From Deltaproteobacteria bacterium (lineage in GTDB: Bacteria; Myxococcota; Myxococcia; Myxococcales; 40CM-4-68-19): a stretch of DNA of 64,000 nucleotides. The translations under genes and the position numbers were made by a program. A model generated the notes under the pieces. It was not told the DNA's origin. It saw only the letters and a program-made list of their open reading frames with translations, and made no database searches. Positions 51,307-59,604 of this stretch are shown here, in pieces (position 1 is the stretch's first letter; every line of letters starts with the position of its first letter). The stretch covers positions 1 through 64,000 of the forward strand of contig VBKL01000065.1 of assembly GCA_005879805.1 (NCBI GenBank), given 5' to 3'.

Positions 51307-51717
51307 CTATTGCGACGGAAACGCCTCCCACCAGTGGAAGAAGGTCGGTTCGTTGGGCGTGCCTAGCGATGCGAGGTATGCCTCGATGTCGTCGAGCTCC
51401 TGGTCGGTCACGCGTCCCCTGAAATTGGGCATCCCCGTCGGGGTACCCTCGTGGACGACGTCGACGTCGACCTCGCGGCCGCGCAAATTGGGGCACATGC
51501 CGCCTTGGGCGATCTGTCCGTGGCAGCTGTAGCAATTCTCCCGGAGGAAGACCTTGCGTCCGTTGATCTGGGCCGGGGTCGACGCCGCAGGGCTCCTCGC
51601 AGAATCGACGTGCATCTGCCCGCCGGCCGGGTCGCCAGGCGGCTGTGCGCTGCACCCAGCCAGGAGCGCGGTCGCCAGCCCAGCAACCGCTCCGGAAAAG
51701 CTAGACACTGTTCGCAT
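51307..51717 (-). CDS. class I cytochrome c lipoprotein (electron acceptor of the PQQ dehydrogenase)
   Basis: A 136-residue lipoprotein (signal ending LLAGC). One haem site ENCYSCHGQ and a likely Met ligand in PTGMPNFRG are present. GAGGAG lies 7 bases before ATG 51717. It is the third gene of the leftward xoxF-xoxJ run, so it should be the XoxG-like acceptor that takes electrons from the lanthanide alcohol dehydrogenase to the terminal oxidase. Direct partnership is inferred from order and strand. Confidence 0.85.
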   Translation of the reverse strand: MRTVSSFSGAVAGLATALLAGCSAQPPGDPAGGQMHVDSARSPAASTPAQINGRKVFLRENCYSCHGQIAQGGMCPNLRGREVDVDVVHEGTPTGMPNFRGRVTDQELDDIEAYLASLGTPNEPTFFHWWEAFPSQ

Positions 51718-51763
51718 ATCCGTTCTCCTCGTGTTTCGGTTTCCCAAACGTTCGTTCGCCCAG

Positions 51764-52588
51764 CTACCGCTCGGCCGCGCTCTGTGGCGGCTCGACGAGC
51801 GGCACTCCGTACTTCTCCAGGATCCGGCGGATGTCGCCTCGCTTGCGATCCAGGATCGCTTCCAGCTCCCGCTTGAAGGGCTCCTCGCCCCGCCTCACGC
51901 CCATCGCGATGTCGAAGACGAAAACGAAGGGCGGATCGACGGAGGGCGAGACGGGGACCACCTCGAGCTTGCGGTGCTGCCGCTGCGCGAAGTAGCCGCC
52001 GAAGGGGCCCCAGACGATCCCCACGTCGATGTCGCCGGCGGCGACCGATTCCACGATCCTCTGCGGAGGCGTTCCCGAGGGCCCCGCGTCCGCCTGCGCG
52101 AATCCGACGACGTTCCCGAACATTCCGCGGCGCTCGAGCGCGTGGGCAGGCGGCGTGTTGCCGCCGGCGTGCGAGAAGGCATGGAGGCCTATGCGCAGCT
52201 CTCGCAGCGCCGGGTCGTCGAAGGACCGCAGATGGATGTCCTTGTCTGCCGGGTAGACGAATACGTACGTCGATCGATAATACGGCTTCGTCGCGAGCAC
52301 CTCGTCGTAACCCGCCGGAACACCCATGACGAGGTCGCATTCCTTCGCCTTCAAGGTGCGACGGATGAAGCCGCGCCTCTGGGGTTTGAAGGTGTACCGG
52401 AGCGTCGCGTGCATCTCGCGGGCGAGCAGCTTCGCGATCCGGTCCTCGAATCCTTCCTGCTTCTGGTTGGAGAAGGGAAGGTTGTCGGGGTCCGCGCAAA
52501 CGCGAAGCTCGCGCTTCGCCGCCGCCGCTCCCGCGAACAGAAGAACGGCGACCGCGGCTGCCCGCTGCCAGTTGCCGACTCGAGCCAT
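51764..52588 (-). CDS. xoxJ: XoxJ/MoxJ-type periplasmic binding protein
   Basis: A 274-residue exported protein of the solute-binding fold that matches the quinoprotein-dehydrogenase-associated MoxJ/XoxJ group: LRVCADPDNLPFSNQKQEGFE, KAKECDLVMGVPAGYDEV, PYYRSTYVFVYP and DIDVGIVWGPFGGYFA. It has a signal peptide ending AGAAAA. These proteins assist maturation or activation of the partner dehydrogenase. It starts 11 bases after the xoxF stop. ATG 52588 has GAGAGG 6 bases upstream. Confidence 0.9.
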   Translation of the reverse strand: MARVGNWQRAAAVAVLLFAGAAAAKRELRVCADPDNLPFSNQKQEGFEDRIAKLLAREMHATLRYTFKPQRRGFIRRTLKAKECDLVMGVPAGYDEVLATKPYYRSTYVFVYPADKDIHLRSFDDPALRELRIGLHAFSHAGGNTPPAHALERRGMFGNVVGFAQADAGPSGTPPQRIVESVAAGDIDVGIVWGPFGGYFAQRQHRKLEVVPVSPSVDPPFVFVFDIAMGVRRGEEPFKRELEAILDRKRGDIRRILEKYGVPLVEPPQSAAER

Positions 52589-52598
52589 GGAACGCCTC

Positions 52599-54293
52599 TC
52601 AGGGCAGCTTGAACACATGCACGATGGCGGCGGTGTGCGTCACGGCCACGGGAGGCGCGCCGCCCGCTCCCGAGTAGATGGCGACGCGCTGGCGCCCGTC
52701 GGGGCCGAGGAAGGTCATCGGTTGCCCGATGATTCCCGCATCGAGCGTCGTCTGGAACAGCACCCGGCCCGTGCGGGCGTCGACGGCCTTGAAGAACCTG
52801 TCCAGCGTCCCGTAGAACACCACGTCACCGGCGGTGGCCAGGGCTCCGCTCCAGACCGGTAACGCCTCCAGGATTTCCCACGCCTTCGTTCCGGTAGCCG
52901 CGTTCCAGGCCATGAACGTGCCGCCGAAGCCTCCCGGCCCCTGATTGAACGCGAGGGCCACGCCCATGAACGGCGCTCCCTCGAAGAGGTTCACCTTCAG
53001 CGCATGGTAGTCCTGGCAGAAGTTGTTGGTAGGGACGTAGAACAGGTTCGTCCGGGGCGAGAACGCGGCGGGCTGGAAATCCTTCCCTCCCGATGCCGCG
53101 GGGCAGATGTCCTTGACGTTCACACCCTCGTGCGTCTGCTTGGCGGGGTTCTTGATGGGCGCTCCCGTCGCCAGGTCCACGCCGCTCGCCCAGTTGAGGA
53201 AGATATAGGCCTTCGCCACCAGCACCTGGCCCGTGGTGCGATCCATCGTGTACGCGAATCCGTTCCGATCGAAGTGCACGTTCACCTGGCGAGTGACGCC
53301 GCCGATGGGCAGGTCGGCGACGATGTTCTCGTTGACGCCGTCGTAGTCCCAGCTGTCGTGGGGCGTGAATTGATAGGCCCAGATGGCGTCGCCCGTGTCG
53401 GGATTGCGCGCCAGCACGGTGCTCGACCACTTGTTGTCGCCGGGTCGCAGATCGGGGTTCCACACCCCCGGGTTGGCAGTGCCGTGATAGAGGAGGTTGC
53501 TCACCGGATCGTAGGTGATCCAGGCCCACACCGTGCTGCCGCCGTGGAGCCAGAGGTCACCGCCCCAGGTCGTCGACCCCAGGTTCGTACCCCGATCCTT
53601 CGCGTAGAACGGATGGAAGCGCGGACCGATCCGGACGTCCGCATCCGGGCCGGTGCTGAAGGCCTTCCATACCGGGGCGCCGGTATCGACGTTGAGCGCC
53701 TGGATGAAGCCTCGGACGCCCATCTCGCCCCCGCTGTTGCCGATGAAGACGTTGTTGCGGACGACGAGCGGAGCCATGGTCGTCGTCTGACCGGTCCGGG
53801 GGTCGCCAACCTTGGTGCGCCAGACCCCGTTTCCGGTGACGGCGTCGACGGCGACGACCGTGTTGTCCATCACGTTGTAGATGATCTTGCCGTTTGCGAA
53901 GACCGCTCCGCGGTTGACCCTGTCGCAGCAGGGCTTGTCCGTCGCGAACCGATCGGCGCGCGGATCGAACGTCCACTTCAACGCGCCCCCGCGGGCGAGA
54001 TCGAGCGCGAAGAGGCGGTTGGGGAACGGGCTCACCACGTACATGGTGGAGCCCACGACCAGGGGCGCCCCTTCAAAGCCGTCCACGACGCGGGTGTTGA
54101 ATTGGAACTCCTCCCGGAGCTGGGCGACGTTGCCGCTGTTGATCTGGTTCAGCGAGCTGAAGCGAGTGCCCTGGACGGTGCCCGCCGGCGTGGTCCATTC
54201 GGCGCCGGCGGCAGCCTGCGCCAGAGCGGCGCCGGCGGGAAATAGCACCGCCCAGAGCAAGAGAGCGGTCGACCCCACCCGATGACTCTTCAT
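52599..54293 (-). CDS. xoxF: PQQ-dependent alcohol dehydrogenase, lanthanide (XoxF/PedH) type
   Basis: A 564-residue exported eight-bladed propeller quinoprotein; AGGAGG lies 8 bases before ATG 54293. The vicinal disulfide Cys122-Cys123 (KPCCDRVNRG), the metal ligand Glu190 (SGGEMGVRG), Asn274 and the catalytic Asp316 (PHDSWDYDGVN) are visible. The additional Asp318, two residues on, marks lanthanide-dependent enzymes; calcium types have Ala there. It oxidises methanol, ethanol or related alcohols in the periplasm. The propeller repeats continue to the terminal VHVFKLP. It heads the xoxF-xoxJ-cytochrome c operon; the spacer upstream has repeated TTGCAA words and three larger palindromes. Confidence 0.92.
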   Translation of the reverse strand: MKSHRVGSTALLLWAVLFPAGAALAQAAAGAEWTTPAGTVQGTRFSSLNQINSGNVAQLREEFQFNTRVVDGFEGAPLVVGSTMYVVSPFPNRLFALDLARGGALKWTFDPRADRFATDKPCCDRVNRGAVFANGKIIYNVMDNTVVAVDAVTGNGVWRTKVGDPRTGQTTTMAPLVVRNNVFIGNSGGEMGVRGFIQALNVDTGAPVWKAFSTGPDADVRIGPRFHPFYAKDRGTNLGSTTWGGDLWLHGGSTVWAWITYDPVSNLLYHGTANPGVWNPDLRPGDNKWSSTVLARNPDTGDAIWAYQFTPHDSWDYDGVNENIVADLPIGGVTRQVNVHFDRNGFAYTMDRTTGQVLVAKAYIFLNWASGVDLATGAPIKNPAKQTHEGVNVKDICPAASGGKDFQPAAFSPRTNLFYVPTNNFCQDYHALKVNLFEGAPFMGVALAFNQGPGGFGGTFMAWNAATGTKAWEILEALPVWSGALATAGDVVFYGTLDRFFKAVDARTGRVLFQTTLDAGIIGQPMTFLGPDGRQRVAIYSGAGGAPPVAVTHTAAIVHVFKLP

Positions 54294-54355
54294 ATCGGTC
54301 CTCCTTTGCAACGATCGCGGATTGCAAACTAGCAACTGGGCCTCCGCAACCGATC

Positions 54356-54389
54356 TGTCAATACCGCGCGCATGGAATGCAAAATTGCA
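54356..54389 (-). promoter_or_regulatory. putative xoxF promoter elements
   Basis: On the leftward strand a perfect TTGACA lies at 54361-54356; a matching -10 is weak. The palindrome TGCAA-AA-TTGCA at 54378-54389 lies 16 bases behind it, and further TTGCAA words occur at 54306, 54322 and 54504 (approximate). These suggest a regulator site; the partner is unknown. Confidence 0.35.
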
Positions 54390-54534
54390 CTATCGAAATT
54401 GGTTAACTAAAGTCTCCTTTTCCGTGGGTAGGATATGTCAGCACATACAAAACTGTCGTTGTGCGAATCGCCGACTCTCGTTCCCATCTCGGTATACGAT
54501 TGCAAATCACCAACACCGCACGGGTCATCGCGAT

Positions 54535-54652
54535 GTCCGCAGGAGCGCGGACTCCGGCGGCGCGGATCGACCACGGGCTGTCCGCTCTCTCGCGGACGCT
54601 GGACTACTCCGGCGGCGCAGATCGACCGTGCGCTGTCCGCTCTCTCGCGGAC
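54535..54652. repeat. three copies of GTCCGC-N6-GCGGAC, two inside a 55-base direct repeat
   Basis: Perfect 6+6+6 palindromes occur at 54535-54552, 54580-54597 and 54635-54652. The last two lie inside a near-perfect tandem direct repeat (unit starts 54551 and 54606, 55 bases each). The set occupies the spacer between panE and xoxF, both leftward. It may be an operator array or RNA hairpins in the panE 3' region. Confidence 0.6.
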
Positions 54653-54658
54653 GGAGGA

Positions 54659-55582
54659 CTACCGGGATTCGCGCGCGGCCAGCTCGTGCGGCCAGAGCAG
54701 CGCGTAGAGCGCTTCGTGCGCCGGAACCGGCACCCGCCCCGCCGCCGCCCGCAGGACGGCGCCCACCAGGTCGTCGAGCTCGGAACGCCTTCCGGCGAGC
54801 AGATCGCGGTGCATGGAGGTGGTGCCCTCCGGCGGGAGCGCGTCGACGCGCGCCATCGCCGACGCGACCGCGGCGTCGGCGATCGAAGCGCCGCTCGCGT
54901 GTGCGACGGCCTGCACTTCCCGCATGGCGCGATCGAGCAGCGCTCGCGTCTCGCCGATCGACCGCAAGCGCCCGGCGGCGACCCGCGCCGCGGCCCCGAC
55001 CGCGCCGAGCGGGCCGACGAAGAGCAGCTTCTCCCAGAGCGCAGTCCGTATTTCCGCGGACACCGAGCACCCGGCGCCGGCGGCCCGGAGCGCCGCGCAC
55101 AGCTCCTCGAGTTTCTCCCGGCCATGGCCGAACAGCTCTCCCATGGTCACGCGGGGAGGGATTCCGGCCCTGCGAATCACGCCGGGAGCTTCGATCCAGG
55201 CGAAGACGTGGCAGAGCCCTCCGCACACGCGCTCCTTCCCGAGCGACGCGGCGAGGACATCGGCTGCCTCGACGCCGTTCAAGAGCGGCACTGCCACGCC
55301 GGACGGCTCGAGCAGGGCGCCGAGGCCAGGCAGCGCCGCCGGCAGCTGCCACGTCTTGACGGCGACGATGAGAGCCTGCGCGGGCGGCAGATCGGCAGGA
55401 GAGTCCGAGGCGTCGACGCGGGCGGTGACGGCGCCCTCAGGCGTCTCGACGCGGATCCCGTTCTCGCGGATCGAGCGGAGATGCTCCCCGCGGGCAAGGA
55501 GCGAGACCTGCGTTCCAGCCCTGGCGAGGAGTCCCGCGAGGAGACCGCCCACTCCTCCAGCACCAGCAATCGCAACGCGCAC
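54659..55582 (-). CDS. panE: 2-dehydropantoate 2-reductase
   Basis: A 307-residue ketopantoate reductase. It has the NADP-binding start VAIAGAGGVGGLLAGLLARAG, the VKTWQL segment, LNGVEAADVL with the conserved Asn, and GTTSMHRDLLAGRRSELDDL with the family-specific Ser/Glu. It makes pantoate for coenzyme A, or acts on related 2-keto acids. No other pan genes are beside it. The C-terminus ends at a stop just before the palindrome array. Confidence 0.88.
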   Translation of the reverse strand: MRVAIAGAGGVGGLLAGLLARAGTQVSLLARGEHLRSIRENGIRVETPEGAVTARVDASDSPADLPPAQALIVAVKTWQLPAALPGLGALLEPSGVAVPLLNGVEAADVLAASLGKERVCGGLCHVFAWIEAPGVIRRAGIPPRVTMGELFGHGREKLEELCAALRAAGAGCSVSAEIRTALWEKLLFVGPLGAVGAAARVAAGRLRSIGETRALLDRAMREVQAVAHASGASIADAAVASAMARVDALPPEGTTSMHRDLLAGRRSELDDLVGAVLRAAAGRVPVPAHEALYALLWPHELAARESR

Positions 55583-55674
55583 GACCGACCCCTTAGCAGG
55601 TTGGCGAGTGCGGCGCAGCGCGGTGCTTCCTCGTGCGGCTCGCGATGCTCACCTTGGCGCGCAGGAGGTAGTCC

Positions 55675-56298
55675 ATGGACGCGATCGCTCTCTTGAAGAA
55701 AGACCACATGACCGTGAAGCGGCTCTTCGACCGCTTCGAGAAGGCCCGCAGCGGCAAGAAGGAGATCGCCGACCGCATCGTGAAGGAGCTGGCGGTGCAC
55801 GCCGCGATCGAGGAGCAGCTCTTCTATCCAGCCGCCCGCCTCAAGGCGAAGCGGAACGAGATGGAAGAAGCGGACGATCAGGTCCTCGAGGCCCTCGAGG
55901 AGCACCACGTGGCGAAGTGGCTGCTCTCCGAGATCGACAAGCTGGACGAGGACGACGAGCGGTTCGAGGCCAAGGTCTCCGTGCTCATCGAGTCGGTCAA
56001 GCACCACGTCAAGGAGGAGGAGGGAGCGCTCTTCCGCTACTGCCGCCGGTTGTTCACACGCGACGAACTGGTGACGCTCGGCCGGATGATGGCCAAGGCG
56101 AAGAAGATGGCCCCCACCCGGCCGCATCCGCGTGCGCCCGACCAGCCGCCCGGCAACCTGGTCGCCGGCGCGGCCGCGGCCATGTTCGACAAGGGCCTCG
56201 ACTTCATGCGCGACGCCGGCAAGCAGGCGATGTCCAAGGTCAACGGCCGCATGCGCCGCGTGGCGCGGCAAGCCCACCTCAACGATCCGCCGGGGTAG
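55675..56298 (+). CDS. hemerythrin-domain protein
   Basis: A 207-residue protein with an HHE cation-binding domain: DAIALLKKDHMTVKRLFDRF, VHAAIEEQLFYPAA, EEHHVAKWLLSEID and VKHHVKEEEGALFRYCRR supply the His and Glu ligands of a di-iron site. A second region, helical and Lys/Arg-rich, makes up the C-terminal 60 residues. It probably binds oxygen, NO or iron. It converges on the MscS gene and ends at the suspected seam near 56300. Confidence 0.85.
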   Translation: MDAIALLKKDHMTVKRLFDRFEKARSGKKEIADRIVKELAVHAAIEEQLFYPAARLKAKRNEMEEADDQVLEALEEHHVAKWLLSEIDKLDEDDERFEAKVSVLIESVKHHVKEEEGALFRYCRRLFTRDELVTLGRMMAKAKKMAPTRPHPRAPDQPPGNLVAGAAAAMFDKGLDFMRDAGKQAMSKVNGRMRRVARQAHLNDPPG

Positions 56299-57185
56299 AA
56301 CTTCGACTGCCCCCGCAACTCTCCGTCGACACCGGCGAGGATCTGCCGCATTTGCGCCGCCGACGTCCCGTAGGTGAGGCCGAGGACGGTGTAGAAGCGG
56401 AACCGATCCCGCGCGGCGTAGTTCTCCGTCCGGGTCTCGGCGAGCCGTCCGTTGGGAAAGCAGACCATCGTCCGCTCGGAAGTGCGGACGCGGGTGGAGC
56501 GAAGACCGATCGATTCCACCCATCCCTTGACCCCGTCGATCTGCACGAAGTCGCCTTCGCGGATGGGCTGGTCGAAGCCGATGGCGAAGGCGCCGAAGAG
56601 GTTTTCCACCGTCTTCTGCGCGGCGAGCGCGAGGGCGAGGCCTCCGATGCCCAGGCCCGCGATCAGGCTCGCGACCGGAAAGCCGAGCGCGGAGACGACC
56701 GCGATGATGGTCATCGCCGCCACGATCGCCTTCGCCACTCGCGAGCCGAGGGCGAGGAGCTGCCGGGAGGAGGGGTTCGCCGAGGCCCATCTGGATCGGT
56801 GGACGGCTTGTTTGCCGACGTCGACGAAACGGAAGAGCGCCCAGAAGAAAGCGAGGAAGAGGCCGCCGTTGATGGCGCGGATGGTGAAGAGCTCGGGCCG
56901 CGGCGGCAGCTCGATCAGGACGAGGAGCGCGTGCAGGGCCGCGAAGAACCAGGCGAGCACGATGGGGCCGGAAAGCCCTTCCACCATCTCGTCGTCGAAG
57001 GACGTCTCCGTGCGAGCGGCGAAGCGGGTGAGGACGGCGTGGGTCGCGCCTCCCAACAGGCGGGAGGCGATCCAGGCGGCGGCCGCGGTGGCGGGCAGGG
57101 CGAGCCACTGCCACAATGCGAGCTGGTAGGGCCCGGCGCGAAGGAGCGGAGCGGGGACCCAGGAGGGCGGATCGAAGGCGAGCAT
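56037..57185 (-). CDS. MscS-family mechanosensitive channel, C-terminus lost
   Basis: ATG 57185 begins a protein with four membrane segments and a standard MscS core: VASLIAGLGIGGLALALAAQ pore helix, NLFGAFAIGFDQPIREGDFV, GWVESIGLRSTRVRT and VCFPNGRLAETRTEN. The soluble domain is normal only until about 56300 (ILAGVDGELRGQSKFY). Then it continues as unrelated antisense sequence of the hemerythrin gene to 56037. About 90 residues of the usual C-terminus are lacking. The gene is probably truncated by a deletion or assembly seam. Confidence 0.75.
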   Translation of the reverse strand: MLAFDPPSWVPAPLLRAGPYQLALWQWLALPATAAAAWIASRLLGGATHAVLTRFAARTETSFDDEMVEGLSGPIVLAWFFAALHALLVLIELPPRPELFTIRAINGGLFLAFFWALFRFVDVGKQAVHRSRWASANPSSRQLLALGSRVAKAIVAAMTIIAVVSALGFPVASLIAGLGIGGLALALAAQKTVENLFGAFAIGFDQPIREGDFVQIDGVKGWVESIGLRSTRVRTSERTMVCFPNGRLAETRTENYAARDRFRFYTVLGLTYGTSAAQMRQILAGVDGELRGQSKFYPGGSLRWACRATRRMRPLTLDIACLPASRMKSRPLSNMAAAAPATRLPGGWSGARGCGRVGAIFFALAIIRPSVTSSSRVNNRRQ

Positions 57186-57272
57186 GCGGCGACTCCGAGG
57201 GTAAAGAGGCCGCGTAGGGTACTCTGGGATCGTCCGGCCGGGCACACGCCACGGCTCACCTCGGAGGGTTGC

Positions 57273-57836
57273 ATGACGAAGGGCCATCGCCGACGCCTCT
57301 CGCTCCCACTGCTGGCCATCGCGGTCGCCGCGGCGGGCTGCGGATCGTCGCGGAAGGACCTGGGCGAAATCCAGGTGAAAACGCTCACTCCCCAGACGAC
57401 CAGCCAGCAATTCGACTACGTGAACTTCCACGTCGAGGACGGCAGGATGTTCGTCAGCTCGCCGCACACGCCAGTGGACTTCGACCTGGTCGCCATGGAC
57501 GACGGCTGCCTGCGGGGAAGCTCGGGGACGCAGCAACTCTACTTCTGCCCCGTCTCGCAAAGGCCCGATCCCGACGGCACCACCCACTGGCGCAGCGTGG
57601 GCCGCGACCTCGATGCGTTCTCGACCCGGTTCCGCGAGGGAGGACGGATCCTCGAGATCGAAGCGACCAGCTTTCGCGCCGAGCTCGAGCTCGGGAAGAC
57701 GCGGATCGACACCGAGATTCGCAGGCACCCCGGCCTGATCGGCGCCGCGTTCGCGCGAGGCCTCTTCCCAGCGTCGAAGGACGAGGAAGGCAGCGATTCC
57801 CTCCACCACGAGTGGAAGTACGTGCTGGCGCAGTGA
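57273..57836 (+). CDS. lipoprotein of unknown function
   Basis: A 187-residue lipoprotein (LLAIAVAAAGCGSS) with no family I recognise. Two Cys (GCLRGS and YFCPVS) may form a disulfide. The mature part is mostly beta (VNFHVEDGRMFVSSPHTPVD). It is divergent from the mechanosensitive channel gene and convergent with the AI-2E transporter gene, which ends one base later. An envelope role is likely but not shown. Confidence 0.65.
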   Translation: MTKGHRRRLSLPLLAIAVAAAGCGSSRKDLGEIQVKTLTPQTTSQQFDYVNFHVEDGRMFVSSPHTPVDFDLVAMDDGCLRGSSGTQQLYFCPVSQRPDPDGTTHWRSVGRDLDAFSTRFREGGRILEIEATSFRAELELGKTRIDTEIRRHPGLIGAAFARGLFPASKDEEGSDSLHHEWKYVLAQ

Positions 57837-58946
57837 TCACGGCGCGTTCTGCAGCGCCGTCTCCTCCGGCTCGGTGACGTCGGGCGCCCGGGGCGGGCCG
57901 CCCGGCCGATAGTCGCGCTGGTAGATGCGCACGATGGCGAGGAAGACCGCCACCGCGATGGGACCCATCACCACTCCCAGGATGCCGAACGCCTCCACCC
58001 CTCCGAAGATGGCGATGAACACGAGCAGATCGTTCATGCGGATGCGGGTCCCGACCAGCTTGGGCCGCAGGATGTAGTCGGCGACGAAGACGACGACTAC
58101 CGCACCCCAGGCGAAGAGGCCGATTCCTGCCGCCAGATGGTGGGTCGCCATGAGGAAGATGGCGATCGGCACCCAGACGAGAGCGGTTCCGATGCCGGGA
58201 AGGATCGACGCGATGCCGGTGAGCGAGGCCCAGACGAGCGGGCTTTCCACGCGGAAGATCGAGTAGCCGACGAAAGCAGTGACGCCCTGGTAGAGGGCGG
58301 TGATGCCGGTGCCGACCAGCATCGCGCGGGTCACGTCGCGCACGTTCTGGACGAGCTCCCACATCTGGCCGTCGGGCAGCGGAACCACCTCGACGAACCA
58401 TTTGGTTCCTTCCTTTCCCTCGACGAGCAAGTAGTAGCTCGTCAGGGCCGTGAAGATGAAGATGAAGATGAGGCTGAAGGTCGCGGCGAGCAGGGTTGTC
58501 GCCGTCTTGCCCATCGCGCCCGCGACGTCGGCGGTCAATTCGCCAATGCGCTTCTGGACGGTGGCCGGATCGAGTCCGAATCGGGAGAGCAGCTGGCTCA
58601 GGTCGTCGCCGAGCAGGCCGGTCGCCCCTTTCTGCTGGTAGCGATCCGCCGCCTCGCGCAGGAAGTCGACGAGACGGCTTCCGACCACCACCACGAGGAA
58701 GAAGAGGATTCCGATTCCTATCGCCAGCACCAGCGCGGTGAGCAGCGCCGCGGCGATTCCCGGCTGCCTCCCGAGCCGCCCTTTCAGCATCCGTTCTTGT
58801 AGCGGGAAAACGGCCACGGCGATGGTCAACCCGAGGAAGACCGGAATCCAGATCGGTTCCAGCGTCCGCCAGAAGAGGTAGGCGCCCAACGCGAACATGA
58901 CGAGGAAGGTGCTGTTCTGGAGTGAATCACGCTGGAGTTTGGACAC
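57837..58946 (-). CDS. AI-2E family transporter
   Basis: A 369-residue membrane protein with about eight helices. The pattern IWIPVFLGLTIAVAVFPLQE, then GTGITALYQGVTAFVGYSIF, ASILPGIGTALVWVPIAIFL and FGGVEAFGILGVVMGPIAVA is that of the AI-2E/YdiK/TqsA family (PF01594). It may export a signal or a solute. GTG 58946 was chosen because the region between it and 59102 is atypical. The start is in divergent position to the RDD gene. Confidence 0.85.
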   Translation of the reverse strand: MSKLQRDSLQNSTFLVMFALGAYLFWRTLEPIWIPVFLGLTIAVAVFPLQERMLKGRLGRQPGIAAALLTALVLAIGIGILFFLVVVVGSRLVDFLREAADRYQQKGATGLLGDDLSQLLSRFGLDPATVQKRIGELTADVAGAMGKTATTLLAATFSLIFIFIFTALTSYYLLVEGKEGTKWFVEVVPLPDGQMWELVQNVRDVTRAMLVGTGITALYQGVTAFVGYSIFRVESPLVWASLTGIASILPGIGTALVWVPIAIFLMATHHLAAGIGLFAWGAVVVVFVADYILRPKLVGTRIRMNDLLVFIAIFGGVEAFGILGVVMGPIAVAVFLAIVRIYQRDYRPGGPPRAPDVTEPEETALQNAP

Positions 58947-59080
58947 GGTTGCGACAGTACCTTGGCAATCGAGTTCTCCGCCGGTTTTCGCCGCATCGGT
59001 CAGTTGACCGCTCAACCCGCGAAGACCGTTCGTGGTTGGCTCGCCTCCAGCTTCCGCGAATGCGAAGCGAGGAGGGTGAG

Positions 59081-59545
59081 ATGATGAATGCGGCGTATCC
59101 AAAGGCCCCTTTCGACCGTCGTCTGCTTGCCACGCTGGTCGATGCGGCCATCGCCTGCGGCCCGCTGGGCGTCGCCGGCGCGCTGACGGCGGCGGCGGGC
59201 TGGGCCGGGTCCGCGGGCATGGCGATCCTGGTCGGCGTCGTTGCCGGAGCGCCGGCGTTCCTCTGGGCGGCGTACTACGGATTCGTCAAGGACGGCCAGG
59301 AGCGCGGACAGAGCATCGGCAAGAGAAGGCTCGGGCTCATGGTCGTCCATCTGGAGACGAACGCTCCTTGCAACCGGGCGCAGTCGGCCCTGCGCCAGCT
59401 GGTGATGGCCGGGACCAATGTCATTCCGTACATCGGCTGGCTGGTCGAGCCCGTCGCGGCGATGGCGGCGGACGGCGGGCGCCGTCTGGGCGATCACGCT
59501 GCCGGTACGCAGGTCATTGCCGTCGAGAGTTATCGGGCTCGATAG
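59081..59545 (+). CDS. RDD family membrane protein
   Basis: A 154-residue protein. RRLLATLVDAAIACG supplies the N-terminal RDD-type segment, and the pattern GQSIGKRRLGLMVV, then GDHAAGTQVIAV, is typical. Three membrane helices. GAGGAGGG is 5 bases before ATG 59081. It may be a transporter-like or lipid-associated protein; function is not known. Confidence 0.85.
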   Translation: MMNAAYPKAPFDRRLLATLVDAAIACGPLGVAGALTAAAGWAGSAGMAILVGVVAGAPAFLWAAYYGFVKDGQERGQSIGKRRLGLMVVHLETNAPCNRAQSALRQLVMAGTNVIPYIGWLVEPVAAMAADGGRRLGDHAAGTQVIAVESYRAR

Positions 59546-59604
59546 AAGATAGAAGCTTTGCGAGCGGCTCCCGGCCGCGCTATGCCCCGCGGCCGGGAGA
59601 TTCC

